Positions 1 through 7,467 of a stretch of 19,674 bases of DNA are shown piece by piece. Both the position numbers and the translations under genes were made by a program. Each line of letters opens with the position of its first letter. The first letter of the stretch is position 1. Source of the stretch: Bacillota bacterium. Its GTDB lineage: Bacteria > Bacillota > Clostridia > Acetivibrionales > DTU013. The DNA is taken from positions 1 through 19,674 of the forward strand of contig JAEYRB010000037.1 in the NCBI GenBank assembly GCA_023409735.1, given 5' to 3'. The notes below the pieces were generated by a model. It was not told where the DNA came from. It saw nothing but the letters and a program-made list of their open reading frames with translations, and did no database searches.

Positions 1-127
1 GGACTTTGCCTTCAGCTTCCTTCAGATTCCCCGTCACCAGGGACACCCTTGCTGTTCAGCTAATGGTTCCCACTACCAAGCCCATAGCGGACTTTCACCG
101 CCGAGTTACTGCCCATGTCGGGCGAAC
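1..127 (-). mobile_element. Group IIC (bacterial class C) intron, 5' end, cut by the window edge
   Basis: Read on the minus strand from about base 127, the sequence begins GTTCGCCCGACATGGGC and continues with GGTGAAAGTCC, AAGGGTGTCC, GGAATCTGAAGGAAGC and GGCAAA. This is the order of conserved domain I blocks in group IIC introns such as the one from Oceanobacillus iheyensis, recognised from memory. The first five bases, GTTCG, differ by one from the usual GTGYG start. Only about 127 bases are inside the window, so the reverse transcriptase/maturase gene and domains II-VI cannot be seen, and the copy may be intact or truncated. It sits directly behind a hairpin terminator, the typical target of this intron class. 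The exact 5' boundary is good to one or two bases. Confidence 0.82.
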
Positions 128-130
128 CAT

Positions 131-171
131 CAAAAAGGCCTTACCTACATTGAAATGTAAGCAAGACCTTT
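131..171 (-). terminator. Rho-independent terminator of the MBL-fold gene and intron insertion site
   Basis: Arms 135-151 and 154-170 pair along 17 positions on the minus strand, three of them G-U wobbles that would be A-C mismatches on the plus strand, so the hairpin belongs to minus-strand RNA. The innermost pairs must open to make a usable loop. It is followed by CCTTTTTG. It lies about 100 bases after the stop of the MBL-fold gene, and the group IIC intron starts 4-5 bases past the T run. Confidence 0.85.
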
Positions 172-266
172 GGTTTATAAAATGATTTACTTTGAATTTA
201 TGACAACACACGAGAGCCATCCCATGTGTTCTGTGTTCTGCCCTATGCGTTCTATAGCATAGCGAT

Positions 267-1031
267 TTATAAGTCTATTTTGTATACTATCTGCTTATTT
301 AAATCCTTTTTATCATAAAAATGTGTTCGTGCAATCCCGCCGAAGTACTTATAATCCTTATCTTCTTCCGTCTTTCCATCAAGAATTTCCTGCACTGCTG
401 CCTTCAACTGCTCAGGCAGGTCTGCACTTTCAGGTGCCTTACTATGTCCTGCCAGGATCATATCATACTCACCCTTAATAACATCCAGACTTTGAAGTGT
501 ATTAATAAACTCCGGCAGTGATAGGCTCTCCTCCAGCTGCATCCAAATATGTGGAATGATACCGTCACCGCTGAAAAGGATTCTGTGCTTTTTGTCTAAT
601 AAACAAATGGATCCCTTTGTGTGCCCGGGAACGCCGTACACCTCCAAACGAGTATCTCCCAGGTCAACCACATCACCAGACAGTATAAACTTCCACTCTG
701 TGGGAGTCGGATGTTCTGGAGAATTCCTGTAGCCTTCTGATTCAGTAATAAATTTTATATGTTCCTTTGCCAATGGCAGATCATCAGGGTGTATATAAGC
801 TTCCTTCACATAAATATTTCCGCAGATATGGTCGCAATGGCCATGAGTGTTTACTACCACAAAAGGAAGACTGGTAATTGATTCTACCACTGTTTTTATA
901 TTCTCATATCCGTTCATGGTATCTATCAGAACCGCCTTATCACTTCCTACCACAACATATCCTGTTGACTCGTTATTATCGTTTAAAAGATATACATCCT
1001 TCATAATTTGAACGATTTCTATTCTCCCCAT
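267..1031 (-). CDS. MBL-fold metallo-hydrolase
   Basis: A 254-residue soluble protein of the metallo-beta-lactamase fold. The metal-binding motif THGHCDH (HxHxDH) lies near residue 62. A later GHTKGS supplies the third-motif histidine, SGD the bridging aspartate, and AGHS near the C terminus a further ligand. The length and motif order fit the glyoxalase II-like branch of the superfamily, but the substrate cannot be read from the sequence. The start is supported by GGAGG eight bases before the ATG. The gene has its own extended -10 promoter (1130-1135) and its own terminator (131-171), so it is probably separate from the ABC operon upstream. There is no signal peptide, so a cytoplasmic location is likely. 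Confidence 0.88.
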   Translation of the reverse strand: MGRIEIVQIMKDVYLLNDNNESTGYVVVGSDKAVLIDTMNGYENIKTVVESITSLPFVVVNTHGHCDHICGNIYVKEAYIHPDDLPLAKEHIKFITESEGYRNSPEHPTPTEWKFILSGDVVDLGDTRLEVYGVPGHTKGSICLLDKKHRILFSGDGIIPHIWMQLEESLSLPEFINTLQSLDVIKGEYDMILAGHSKAPESADLPEQLKAAVQEILDGKTEEDKDYKYFGGIARTHFYDKKDLNKQIVYKIDL

Positions 1032-1129
1032 TTCTCAACCTCCAATTTACTAGCTTTTATTTCATGGAATTGAACACTACGCGATTTTTCGTGCTTATCA
1101 ATAGTTAAATTGTACCACATCATGCTGCA

Positions 1130-1149
1130 ATTATACCACTAAAAAGTGG
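1130..1149 (-). promoter_or_regulatory. Extended -10 promoter with adjoining palindrome, upstream of the MBL-fold gene
   Basis: On the minus strand TATAAT (1130-1135) is preceded by TGG, giving an extended -10 (TGnTATAAT). No good -35 is visible. A perfect inverted repeat, CCACT-TTTT-AGTGG (1136-1149), lies directly upstream of the -10 hexamer, where a repressor could block the polymerase. Confidence 0.5.
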
Positions 1150-1296
1150 ATATTTTGCTGCTTTATGAAAAAATGGGCATGAAAGTCCAGTATTACCCAA
1201 TGGAAGAAAATTTGGCGAATGGGTGAATGACCAAGTCTAAATATCACCAAATATTTCCTCGGCAGCAATAAGCATAATGAACATGTGTACCTGCCG

Positions 1297-2085
1297 CTAA
1301 GCCGCCAAATCCTTCCTGTCGTATTTCCAAAGTGAGATTGCAAATGAAAGTACTGTTATTCCAAGCCCTATTCCCAGTATTACTGCGTTAATTTCTCCGC
1401 TTGTAAAAATGTCCGCCGCATTAGAATAATAAAATGGAGTAGCGTATTTTAAGTTTTCAATAGCCGGGACTATACGACTCATTATATCCATTGCAAAAGC
1501 CATTACCGTAATGCCTAACCCTACGCCCACCATACTCTTCCTTGCGAATGCTGAGACCATAAAGCAGACACTTCCGATTTCCATCTGCATTATCGTAGAC
1601 GCCAAATGGTACAGCAGCAGTTCTTTCCTGCCGATATCCTCACCCATGATTGCAAACGCAAGAATATATAAAGCAACGCTTATCAAATTAAGGATCAGTA
1701 TGCTGCTGAGCATTGAAAGATATTTAATAAGAACGATCTTTTTTCTTCCTATTGGAAGCGTAGTTAAAAACTCTGACGTATGGCCGCCCTCTTCACCTGA
1801 TAATAGGCCGGCTCCCAATATTGCAGCAAACATAGCACCGCCAAGCCCATGCATCAGTGCAATCTCCGTTGCATAATATCCAGCTAAAGTTGCTATGCTC
1901 ATCTTGTCCATTCCAAAGGCTGCCGACATAGCACCCATATTTGAAAATGAGTCGGCAATACCTACTATAGAGTCCTCAACACTATAGTATAATAAAATAC
2001 AACCGAAGCACATTCCTGCAACACATATTGTCCAGATCGCAAGGCTCTTCCAATTCATTTTTATTTCATGAAAAAATAGTGTCAT
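1297..2085 (-). CDS. ABC-2 type transporter permease
   Basis: A 262-residue membrane protein with about six hydrophobic segments (roughly residues 17-37, 75-95, 122-147, 165-182, 190-208 and 235-255). SEFLTTLPIGRKKI after the second segment is typical of ABC-2 permeases that partner a separate ATPase. Its ATG overlaps the TGA of the ATPase gene (ATGA), which implies translational coupling and an ATPase-permease complex in the cytoplasmic membrane. The family exports peptides, antibiotics or lipids; the substrate here is unknown. The operon is headed by a LytTR regulator, which suggests stress or peptide-signal control. Confidence 0.88.
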   Translation of the reverse strand: MTLFFHEIKMNWKSLAIWTICVAGMCFGCILLYYSVEDSIVGIADSFSNMGAMSAAFGMDKMSIATLAGYYATEIALMHGLGGAMFAAILGAGLLSGEEGGHTSEFLTTLPIGRKKIVLIKYLSMLSSILILNLISVALYILAFAIMGEDIGRKELLLYHLASTIMQMEIGSVCFMVSAFARKSMVGVGLGITVMAFAMDIMSRIVPAIENLKYATPFYYSNAADIFTSGEINAVILGIGLGITVLSFAISLWKYDRKDLAA

Positions 2086-2924
2086 AGCTTTTCCTCCTGA
2101 TAATAATGCATGAAGATCTCTTCCATTTCAGGTTCCTCAATAACAATATCCTCGATATTATGTCCCGCAAAGTCTGCAAACAGCTCATTGAGATTACCGT
2201 TATATACAAAATCCTCACACTCTCCGTCACGTATCATACGAATGCGTTTTACATTGGTCCTTGTAAGATTCTCCACTGTATCAACACGGATCAATTCACC
2301 TTCCTTGATGATGGCAGCACGCTTACAGTACTTTTTAATTTCTGATAAGACATGGGATGAAAGGAAGCAGGTCACGCCTTTTTTGTTATATTCCATGATG
2401 AGCTTGAAAAATTCTACCTGCATCAGCGGGTCAAGTCCGCTGGTGGGTTCATCAAGAATAAGAAGCTTCGGCTTATGCTGCATAGCACATACTATGCCGA
2501 CCTTTTTTCGATTTCCAAGAGAGAGCTCCTCGACCTTTTTATCCACATCTACCTTGAGCCGCTCACAAAGCATTTCCGCTTCTGCACTACAATCCGTCTT
2601 TCGTATATCTGCTGCGAAGCGGATCACATCCTTTACCTTCATGGATGGGTAAAACATTGCCTCTGACGGCATATATCCCACCTGCGCCAGAATTTTTTCC
2701 TTCTCGCTCCTTACATTCATGCCAAGGATTCGGGCATCCCCCTCCTGAAAGGAAATGAGTCCTAAAATACTTCTGATAGTGGTGGACTTTCCTGCTCCAT
2801 TAGGTCCGAGAAAGCCAAATATATCGCCTTCTTCTACATAAAGTGACAGATTTTTGACACCTCGGTTCCTTCCATAGGTTTTTGTCATATTATGTATTTC
2901 TATGGCGTACCTTTTCTGTTCCAT
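2082..2924 (-). CDS. ABC transporter ATP-binding protein
   Basis: A 280-residue ATPase. Walker A is GPNGAGKST (near residue 40), the signature is LSLGN, Walker B is LLILDEPTSGLDP, and the H-loop is SSHVLSE. The C-terminal region of about 70 residues resembles that of other ABC-2 exporters. I place the start at the ATG of MEQKRY (2924) because AAAGGA lies eight bases upstream. An earlier in-frame ATG at 2966 would run 38 bases into the upstream DUF3021 gene. The gene begins 4 bases after that gene's stop and overlaps the permease by ATGA, so all four genes are probably one transcript. It should energise the permease encoded next. Confidence 0.92.
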   Translation of the reverse strand: MEQKRYAIEIHNMTKTYGRNRGVKNLSLYVEEGDIFGFLGPNGAGKSTTIRSILGLISFQEGDARILGMNVRSEKEKILAQVGYMPSEAMFYPSMKVKDVIRFAADIRKTDCSAEAEMLCERLKVDVDKKVEELSLGNRKKVGIVCAMQHKPKLLILDEPTSGLDPLMQVEFFKLIMEYNKKGVTCFLSSHVLSEIKKYCKRAAIIKEGELIRVDTVENLTRTNVKRIRMIRDGECEDFVYNGNLNELFADFAGHNIEDIVIEEPEMEEIFMHYYQEEKL

Positions 2925-2928
2925 ACTA

Positions 2929-3369
2929 TCATCCTTTCCGCTCTTTGAATTTCTGAAGGTCTTCATTTAACTGTTTGGTGTCCACATCCCTTTTTATCTT
3001 ATATACGAAAAATACACACACATAACTGAACATAATATATAGGAAAAACCATCCTGTAGCATATATATTCCGGTCAAACCACTTTAGGATATAACTTGCG
3101 GCAGCATAGACAATGGAACACAACACAGACAACAGGATCCCCTTAAGCTTGAATTCTTCTGCTTCATCAAAATTGTCGAGCAGGAAAACCTGTATATACC
3201 CCATAAGATAAGTTGCTAGAATCATTTCCGCCATTACAAAAATATTGACCTCAAAGCCTCCCTGCAGCAGAGTGAATATCCCGTAAAAAAATATTATAAC
3301 GTAGAAGTAAAGGCATGCTTTAAATTCTATTCCTATCTCTGCCGAAAGATATCTCTTAAACCGACTCAT
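2929..3369 (-). CDS. DUF3021 family membrane protein
   Basis: A 146-residue protein with four predicted membrane segments (roughly residues 20-36, 43-65, 76-95 and 104-122), a short basic N terminus and a charged C-terminal tail (KIKRDVDTKQ...). This size and layout, directly after a LytTR-domain gene, match DUF3021, whose members are commonly paired with LytTR regulators. A membrane partner that restrains or senses for the regulator is an inference; no biochemical role is assigned. Only 3 bases separate it from the LytTR gene and 4 from the ATPase gene. Confidence 0.8.
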   Translation of the reverse strand: MSRFKRYLSAEIGIEFKACLYFYVIIFFYGIFTLLQGGFEVNIFVMAEMILATYLMGYIQVFLLDNFDEAEEFKLKGILLSVLCSIVYAAASYILKWFDRNIYATGWFFLYIMFSYVCVFFVYKIKRDVDTKQLNEDLQKFKERKG

Positions 3370-3372
3370 TCT

Positions 3373-3810
3373 CTACTCCCCCTTTATGATACGTCTTAAC
3401 TCTTTGGTATATTTTCTTGATATTATTACATGCTCCCCATTATCCATTGTCACATCAATGCGATTTCCGGATATGCTTTTAAGGCGTTGTATCCTGTATA
3501 TATGAATTACCATTGACTTACTGCAGCGAAAGAAGCCTTCCTCAGAATACGTCATCTCAAACGTTGTCAGAGTAAGATTTGTTCTATACACATCTGTATC
3601 CGTATACAGATATGTGATTCCATCAACACTTTCGAGGTATATTACGTCAGGAAGCTTTATTATACATTGCTGATCATCCTTCATTCCATGCAGCTTGTCA
3701 CCTTGCTGCTCTATGTAACGCACAATTCCCTCAATACGGTCATTCAAATTTTTATATTTAATGATGACCTCTTCATTTCCATCATCAATGTGATCTAATA
3801 TAACCTTCAT
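3373..3810 (-). CDS. LytTR-family transcriptional regulator
   Basis: A 145-residue protein without a receiver domain. Residues about 45-143 form a LytTR DNA-binding domain: IIKLPDVIYLESVDG, then FFRCSKSMVIHIYRI, then MDNGEHVIISRKY. The short N-terminal stretch has no recognised domain. LytTR proteins bind direct repeats through a beta-rich domain. Because it is the first gene of the LytTR-DUF3021-ABC operon, it probably controls that operon. The start is supported by a purine-rich GGGG site about eight bases before the ATG. A TTGATT-17-TATATC promoter lies upstream at 3853-3881. Confidence 0.9.
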   Translation of the reverse strand: MKVILDHIDDGNEEVIIKYKNLNDRIEGIVRYIEQQGDKLHGMKDDQQCIIKLPDVIYLESVDGITYLYTDTDVYRTNLTLTTFEMTYSEEGFFRCSKSMVIHIYRIQRLKSISGNRIDVTMDNGEHVIISRKYTKELRRIIKGE

Positions 3811-3852
3811 ATCGCCGACCCCATTTCTGTCCTCTTTTTCGTTCCTATTTCA

Positions 3853-3881
3853 GATATACATTGTTTGAGATGTAAAATCAA
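3853..3881 (-). promoter_or_regulatory. Promoter of the LytTR-DUF3021-ABC operon
   Basis: On the minus strand, -35 TTGATT (3876-3881) and -10 TATATC (3853-3858) are separated by 17 bases, 43 bases before the LytTR start codon. Two AAAAGT stretches upstream of the -35 could be part of a direct-repeat regulator site, but this is weak. Confidence 0.55.
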
Positions 3882-3930
3882 TTACTTTTTTACAAGTTGC
3901 ACTTTTGAGTAGTTATGTTTCATGCTCTTC

Positions 3931-3959
3931 TTGACAAATGATACCTGTCGCATTATAAT
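3931..3959 (+). promoter_or_regulatory. Consensus promoter of the ArsR-like regulator / MFS operon
   Basis: TTGACA (3931-3936), a 17-base spacer, and TATAAT (3954-3959) form a perfect sigma-A consensus. It is 44 bases before the ATG of the regulator. A promoter this strong on a regulator-exporter operon makes most sense if it is normally repressed. Confidence 0.88.
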
Positions 3960-3985
3960 TATTTTAACGTTATAATAATTATTAT
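3954..3985 (+). promoter_or_regulatory. Candidate operator: long AT-rich palindrome over the -10 and start point
   Basis: The palindrome is centred on AACGTT (near 3966-3971). Flanking arms of 12 bases match at 10 positions (TATAATTATTTT against ATAATAATTATT). It overlaps the -10 hexamer and the presumed transcription start, as in ArsR-family autorepression. Binding by the adjacent regulator is inferred. Confidence 0.6.
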
Positions 3986-4002
3986 GTTAGGAGTTGAATA
4001 TA

Positions 4003-4548
4003 ATGACTAGAAAAGAAATTAAGCTGGCAAGCGAAAAAGAACTTAAAATTTTCATGGATCCCATTAGGCAACGAGTCCTCAGGGCAATGGAAATTGCGGG
4101 GCCTATGACCTCAAAGCGAATAGCTGACGAGCTCGGCATGACACCTGCATCCGCCAAGCATCACCTTACACAGCTTGAGAGCATTGGTTTGGTTGAGCTT
4201 GACCACACCGAAATGATTCACGGCATTACAGCAAAATATTACAGGGCGGTCGAAGCTGATATAAAACTCGGAATGGGTGAAAATAAATATCTTACAGAAC
4301 AGATAATTATCACAGAAAACCAGGTCATGTCTGTTTTTAAGAATTTCACAAATAATGTGATCTCTCGAGGACCCAATGACCAAAGCACTCTCCCTGGAGA
4401 CTGTAATACCGGCGTTGTTCATTTGACCCAGCAGCAATATCAAGAGTTTAACGAGTATGTACAAAATTTCTATCAAAAGTATCAGGTTCCCTCTCAAGGG
4501 ACGAAAGCATACGAAGTCGCACTTATTTATTGCGAGGCAAAGCTGTGA
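4003..4548 (+). CDS. ArsR-like winged-helix transcriptional regulator
   Basis: A 181-residue DNA-binding protein. Residues about 8-75 form a winged helix: FMDPIRQRVLRAM, the recognition-helix region ADELGMTPASAKHHLTQLE, and a wing GLVELDHTEMIHGITAKYY. The remaining 100 residues have no recognised domain and probably form an effector or dimerisation part; the CxxC metal site of classical ArsR proteins is absent. I choose the ATG at 4003 because TTAGGAG ends nine bases before it; a TTG at 3994 abuts that site and is unlikely. It is cotranscribed with the MFS exporter, whose ATG lies one base after this stop codon. A repressor of its own operon that responds to a transported compound is the likeliest role. 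Confidence 0.85.
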   Translation: MTRKEIKLASEKELKIFMDPIRQRVLRAMEIAGPMTSKRIADELGMTPASAKHHLTQLESIGLVELDHTEMIHGITAKYYRAVEADIKLGMGENKYLTEQIIITENQVMSVFKNFTNNVISRGPNDQSTLPGDCNTGVVHLTQQQYQEFNEYVQNFYQKYQVPSQGTKAYEVALIYCEAKL

Positions 4549-4549
4549 T

Positions 4550-5767
4550 ATGAGATGGAATTATAAGCTACTGGCTTTTCTCAGTAATTTCAGTTTGGGA
4601 CTTTGTGCTCCAATCTTCAGTCTTATGCTTTGCCGGCATGGGTGTTCGCTTCAAAGCCTAGGCCTTGCTATATCGATATTCTCCGTAACCATAATAGCCG
4701 CAGAGATACCATCCGGTGTATTTGCAGATATGTTCGGCCGTAAGCTTTCATTCATTGCCTCATGCTTGGTTGGTGTAGTTTCCGGAATCATTATTCTGAC
4801 ATCGCACAATTTTGTAACTTTAGCAATTGGTCTTGTCTTTTTAGGATTATCAACTGCTTTTGCTTCAGGCAGTCTTGATGCACTTGCTGTTGAAGCTGCT
4901 GTTGAACATAATGGCCAATCAGCAATGACGAAAGCAATAGCTTCAGTTCTGACTTTTCAATGCATCGGGCTTGCATCCGGAGCTTTAGCAGGCGGGCTAT
5001 TGCCATACACAGAGGGATACCTTCTGCATTTGCTTATGAGATGTATCGTATGTTTAATAACCGCCTGTGTAGCCTTGTCACTTCCGCATGAAGCTGTAAA
5101 GGGCAAGGCTGCCTCCAGAACGTCCTTGTTTCAGCATCTTAGTCAGATAGCTCACATTTTGCGAATGAATCCAACTTTGATAATTATAGTATTGTGTATT
5201 GTTTTTGCGTCCATAGTACAGTCATCCCTTGAAACCTACTGGCAGCCACAGCTTGCAGCAATTATGGCTAACAATATGCAGACTGCTTCAGGCATACTCG
5301 CAGCAGCTGCTTATCTGGCGACAACATTGGGTTGTTTGCTGCTTGGCCGCATAAAACTCAGCGCATCACAACACAGCCGGATCGTATATTTTGTCATAGC
5401 AAGCATCATTGCAGTCTTTGTAGTGTTATTGTCCCTTGCTTCAAATCTAATTGCTTTTTCAGCGATATATATTGTGCTGTATCTTCTCATCGGAATGCTT
5501 TCTGTCTCGGAGCAGTCGATTATCAACAGCAATGTAACAAATGAGATCAGGGCATCTATCCTCAGTATTTCATCATTTGCAGCTCGTACAGGAGTATTTC
5601 TGAGTGGCATTTTGTGTTCATTTTTTATTATCAGCGGCAGTATTTCTTATGTCTGGCGTATTGCTGCTGTAATTACTACAGTAGGACTGACTGTAATATT
5701 TATTCTTCAGATTATGCTACCTCATCAGTATAAAAAAACAGGCCAAGCATTTGACAGCCAACAGTAG
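4550..5767 (+). CDS. MFS transporter, probable drug exporter
   Basis: A 405-residue membrane protein with about 12 hydrophobic segments. The typical MFS loop between segments 2 and 3 is present as GVFADMFGRKLS near residue 58. The start at 4550 is supported by its position just behind the regulator's stop and a GAGG upstream; a longer frame from 4457 would overlap the regulator by 92 bases and adds a non-hydrophobic leader. The pairing with a local repressor suggests inducible efflux, but the substrate is unknown. Its stop lies 2 bases from the stop of the convergent MATE gene, leaving no room for a terminator between them. Confidence 0.88.
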   Translation: MRWNYKLLAFLSNFSLGLCAPIFSLMLCRHGCSLQSLGLAISIFSVTIIAAEIPSGVFADMFGRKLSFIASCLVGVVSGIIILTSHNFVTLAIGLVFLGLSTAFASGSLDALAVEAAVEHNGQSAMTKAIASVLTFQCIGLASGALAGGLLPYTEGYLLHLLMRCIVCLITACVALSLPHEAVKGKAASRTSLFQHLSQIAHILRMNPTLIIIVLCIVFASIVQSSLETYWQPQLAAIMANNMQTASGILAAAAYLATTLGCLLLGRIKLSASQHSRIVYFVIASIIAVFVVLLSLASNLIAFSAIYIVLYLLIGMLSVSEQSIINSNVTNEIRASILSISSFAARTGVFLSGILCSFFIISGSISYVWRIAAVITTVGLTVIFILQIMLPHQYKKTGQAFDSQQ

Positions 5768-5769
5768 AA

Positions 5770-7134
5770 CTATGTATTCAGGTTATTAAGGAGAAGCCCG
5801 TCTGCATTCTTTGAGCTTTTGAGCATAGGATTTCTCCTTATGCTTATCAGTAAGGGTATGACCATGACTGCCCATACGATAGGTTCTGATACAATAACAC
5901 CCATATAACGCATTGCCGGAACCAGCAGAAATGCAATAATTACTTTTCCCGCGAGCTCAATGAAGCTGGAAACCAGCGGTGTTTTGGTGTCACCAAAGCC
6001 CTGCATGCTATTGCGGAGGATACAAATTATAGCCGGAAGGATATAGAAAATGGAATTTACTTTCAAATAAAGCGTAGCATTCGTAATTACATTGGGCTGT
6101 GTACTGGCTGTAATTAAGTTAACAAGTGTTGGAGCCAATGTAAATATGATTACTAAAGATGCAATACACCAGATCGAAGAAATTAACACAGTACCCTTTA
6201 TACCCTCTCTGATTCTTCTATATTCCTTTGCACCAAGATTCTGTCCGCAGAATGTAGCTAGAGCTGAGCCCAGTACAAACAAAGGAATAAGGAAAATCAT
6301 TGTTGCCTTTCGAGCTGCAGTATGTGCCACGATTATGTCAAATCCAAGCGCATTGATAGCTGTTTGCAGCGCCAGTGATCCCAGAAGCACAAATGAAAGC
6401 ATAAAACCCATGGAAAGCCCATTGGGAAGAAGTTCTTTATAAATATCTTTCTTAGGCTTCAAATCACTTAATTTCAAAACGATCTGCGGATACTTCTTTC
6501 GCATATATATAAAGCACAACAGTGCAGATAACGCCTGTGTAAGTACCGTGGCTAATGCTGCTCCTGTAACACCCATATTCAGATTCACAACCAAAAATAT
6601 ATCAAGGAAAATATTCAATATGTTAGAAATAATGAGGAATATCAACGGTGTAAACGAATCTCCGATTGCTCTGAGAATTGTTGCACAGATTGTATACAGT
6701 ACTGACGCGATCATTCCCGCTACGACAATTGTTATGTAAGAAGCCGCCTCCGGCCGCAATTCCTCTGATATATTTAAAAAGCTTAGAATATATGGCATAA
6801 AAATTAAACAAATGGCACTAATGAAGATGGTTAAAGTAATACTTAGAAATACCGTTCCCCCAATTGCCCTCTTCATTCTACTATTGTTATTGGCACCAAA
6901 CTGCTTCGCAATAATGATTCCAAACCCGCAAACAATGCCCCCTTCAAATTCCATAAGCAAATCACTTAATGCTGTAGTCGCACCTACTGCGGCAAGTGAG
7001 GCATCGCCAAGAAATCTGCCGATTATCCGAATATCAATCAAGCCGTAGCAAAGAGAAAACAGCTGCCCAATATACAGCGGTATAGCAAATAGCAGTATTG
7101 CTTTTATAGGCTTATCATGAACCAAACTTTTCAT
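5770..7134 (-). CDS. MATE-family multidrug efflux transporter
   Basis: A 454-residue membrane protein with about 12 hydrophobic segments in two homologous halves, the size and layout of MATE cation antiporters (NorM/DinF type). Family-typical stretches include FAIPLYIGQLFSLCYGLID at the N terminus, ATTALSDLLMEFEGGI, and in the second half FGDTKTPLVSSF after LRNSMQG. MATE proteins export drugs using a sodium or proton gradient. AAGGAG sits about eight bases before the ATG. The gene is monocistronic and converges on the MFS exporter. A TAAAAT box lies in the region upstream, but no full promoter is convincing. The substrate is not predictable. Confidence 0.92.
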   Translation of the reverse strand: MKSLVHDKPIKAILLFAIPLYIGQLFSLCYGLIDIRIIGRFLGDASLAAVGATTALSDLLMEFEGGIVCGFGIIIAKQFGANNNSRMKRAIGGTVFLSITLTIFISAICLIFMPYILSFLNISEELRPEAASYITIVVAGMIASVLYTICATILRAIGDSFTPLIFLIISNILNIFLDIFLVVNLNMGVTGAALATVLTQALSALLCFIYMRKKYPQIVLKLSDLKPKKDIYKELLPNGLSMGFMLSFVLLGSLALQTAINALGFDIIVAHTAARKATMIFLIPLFVLGSALATFCGQNLGAKEYRRIREGIKGTVLISSIWCIASLVIIFTLAPTLVNLITASTQPNVITNATLYLKVNSIFYILPAIICILRNSMQGFGDTKTPLVSSFIELAGKVIIAFLLVPAMRYMGVIVSEPIVWAVMVIPLLISIRRNPMLKSSKNADGLLLNNLNT

Positions 7135-7467
7135 TTGTATAGCTCCTTGAAAATAGTTTTAAACGTATTTTAACATAAACTTGCAATATCTGCCATAAAT
7201 ACATTCTATTCGATTTGCATATTTGACTACTATACGAAATTATCCCTTGTAACCCTTGCTATTACTGTGTTAAGCATAAGGCTTAATAAAAGTTATCATT
7301 GCTCAAGCTGACACTTATACTACCCATATTGCAAATGGTCCTTGAATTAATCCAAGCAGTTAGATAATTACATCAAGTAAGGCAGCAATATCTCTTCTTT
7401 TCGTGTATAATGTAATTATACGTATAGAAATATACAATAGAAATCTAACGAAAGGATGACGCACATT
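7135..7467. promoter_or_regulatory. Divergent intergenic region between the MATE and PNPOx-like genes
   Basis: About 330 bases with no convincing coding frame. For the plus-strand gene, TATAAT at 7406-7411 is a good -10 without a clear -35, followed by a small inverted repeat (GTATA-GAAA-TATAC, 7421-7434) near the start point. For the MATE gene a weak TAAAAT box lies about 30 bases before its ribosome site. A short TAAGC/GCTTA repeat near 7275 has no T run. Nothing else stands out. Confidence 0.45.

Noticed and set aside
1131..1343. A 70-residue minus-strand frame after the ABC permease
   Set aside because: It overlaps the permease end in another frame and has no ribosome site or recognisable content.
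2925..2966. Longer N terminus for the ABC ATPase starting at 2966
   Set aside because: It would overlap the DUF3021 gene by 38 bases; the ATG at 2924 has a good ribosome site and gives a family-typical start.
4457..4549. Longer N terminus for the MFS exporter starting at 4457
   Set aside because: It lies wholly inside the regulator gene, has no ribosome site and adds a polar leader before the first membrane segment.
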